Source of the DNA: Calothrix sp. 336/3
GTDB lineage: Bacteria > Cyanobacteriota > Cyanobacteriia > Cyanobacteriales > Nostocaceae
Length of the DNA stretch: 64,000 nt
Direction: 5' to 3'
Assembly (NCBI RefSeq): GCF_000734895.2
Contig: NZ_CP011382.1
Location: forward strand, 2,148,700-2,212,699
In this document: positions 63,531 through 64,000 of the stretch, piece after piece
How positions within the stretch are numbered: position 1 is the first letter of the stretch
How the letters are laid out: each line of letters opens with the position of its first letter
The notes under the pieces: model-generated
Databases searched by the model: none
Seen by the model: only the letters and a program-made list of their open reading frames with translations
Told to the model about the DNA's origin: nothing
Program-made: the position numbers and the translations under genes

Positions 63531-64000
63531 CAAACGATATCCTTCACATTAACTTGCTTGGGAATCAATTGAATTTTGTAGAATGCATCGGCAACTTCTT
63601 GTTGCTTGGTAATTACTTCATCAGTGAGAGGCAAGGCTCCATGATCGCGGCGTTTTTCTGCTGTCTCCAACACCGCAGCATCTATACCCAATACTGGAGA
63701 AAGTAACTTTGCTACTTCAGTGGGATTACCTTTAGCCCAGTCGCTAGTTTTCTTGACTTCATCCAGAACTGTTTTCAATCCTCCGGGATTATTATCTACA
63801 AAAGACTTGGCTGCAAGATAATACCCACGATTGGGAGCAACTCCTGTTGCATCGGTGAGAATTCTGGCACCTAAAGCTTTCTCAGCTGCGGCTAAATAAG
63901 GGTCCCATACTGCCCAAGCATCAACATTTTTACCTTCAAAAGCAGCACGTCCATCGGCAGGTGTGAGAAATACTGGGGTGATGTCACTATACTTGAGTCC
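63518..64000 (-). CDS. Aliphatic sulfonate ABC transporter substrate-binding protein (SsuA-like), copy 4, C-terminal part
   Basis: The minus-strand frame is open to the right edge: GLKYSDITPVFLTPADGRAA, FEGKNVDAWAVWDPYLAAAE, ILTDATGVAPNRGYYLAAKS, to the stop at 63518 (160 residues). This is the C-terminal lobe of an SsuA-type binding protein; AVWDPYLAAAE is the family pattern. The N-terminal lobe lies beyond the window. It is the most divergent of the four in the window and ends within 12 bp of the tandem array. It may start a further sulfonate operon outside the window. Confidence 0.93.
   Translation of the reverse strand, partial: GLKYSDITPVFLTPADGRAAFEGKNVDAWAVWDPYLAAAEKALGARILTDATGVAPNRGYYLAAKSFVDNNPGGLKTVLDEVKKTSDWAKGNPTEVAKLLSPVLGIDAAVLETAEKRRDHGALPLTDEVITKQQEVADAFYKIQLIPKQVNVKDIVWQGK

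Noticed and set aside
63375..63706. Frames translating the pyrimidine array as Pro/Ser/Tyr-rich or Gly/Ile/Glu-rich proteins
   Set aside because: These are translations of the 18-bp tandem array and its flanks, on both strands, with no ribosome site or family.

Overview
The window comes from a cyanobacterium, most likely a filamentous nostocalean. The evidence is a moderate to low GC content, very frequent HIP1 octamers (GCGATCGC) in most genes and spacers, a cyanobacterial-type groES-groEL pair, small cyanobacterial conserved proteins, and many short dispersed repeats. No rRNA, tRNA or CRISPR array was recognised.

Most of the 64 kb reads as an accessory organosulfur/sulfonate scavenging and detoxification region. 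Going left to right: 1-5.5 kb holds the 3' part of an arylsulfatase, a BASS-type transporter, two tandem HAD phosphatases and a small fosX / ABM-monooxygenase / O-methyltransferase operon. 5.5-10.6 kb holds a SnoaL-like protein, an ABM protein, groES, a groEL split by an IS1-family element with an 8-bp target duplication, and a TauE/SafE sulfite-exporter-type gene broken by a 4-bp tandem duplication. 10.9-14.2 kb is an AT-rich, HIP1-free three-gene cassette (DUF262 protein, DUF3696-type ATPase, unknown protein) that looks like a horizontally acquired conflict/defence system. 14.9-27 kb is the core sulfonate block: two tandem amidohydrolases, two SAM methyltransferases, two SsuA-like sulfonate-binding proteins, an NtaA/DmoA-type FMN monooxygenase, two TauD-type dioxygenases and a thioredoxin-fold protein. 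27.2-31 kb is a peptide-type ABC importer (binding protein plus two permeases, no ATPase here).

31.6-44.7 kb holds an NfsA-type nitroreductase, an MgtC protein, an mtnB remnant, a secreted tandem rhodanese, a YeeE/YedE thiosulfate-type transporter, two SDRs, an amidase, a third SsuA-like protein with a long linker, a truncated chrA and a DUF442 phosphatase-like protein. 44.8-56.9 kb holds glutathione S-transferases, an aldo/keto reductase, a dienelactone hydrolase, SDRs, a nitroreductase, an MFS exporter, a CmcJ/NvfI-type oxygenase, a ComB (2-phosphosulfolactate phosphatase) family protein and a DOPA-dioxygenase-like protein. 57.3-59.4 kb is an Mrp ATPase and a HEAT-repeat protein (housekeeping-like). 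59.7-64 kb returns to sulfur-related genes: a PPOX-fold protein, a small 2[4Fe-4S] ferredoxin, a MaiA-like GST, an AprA/fumarate-reductase-like flavoprotein and the 3' part of a fourth SsuA-like protein.

The inferred logic is that periplasmic binding proteins deliver different sulfonates or sulfate esters, oxygenases (TauD, FMN monooxygenase) and the sulfatase release sulfite/sulfate, and rhodanese/YeeE handle thiosulfate. GSTs, nitroreductases, SDRs and hydrolases would process the organic remainder. No SsuB/SsuC transport core is in the window.

Two layers of structure are not explained by genes. First, an 18-nt motif (CTACGSNAARTCGATAGA, four strong and two intermediate copies) lies upstream of several sulfur-related or nearby genes and points toward them. 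Second, several unrelated inverted-repeat element families all carry an internal purine-rich GGGGACAAGG-type tract, some abutting at shared CTAG ends. Decay is frequent: groEL, tauE, chrA, mtnB, a HAD gene and a GNAT gene are all interrupted or truncated.
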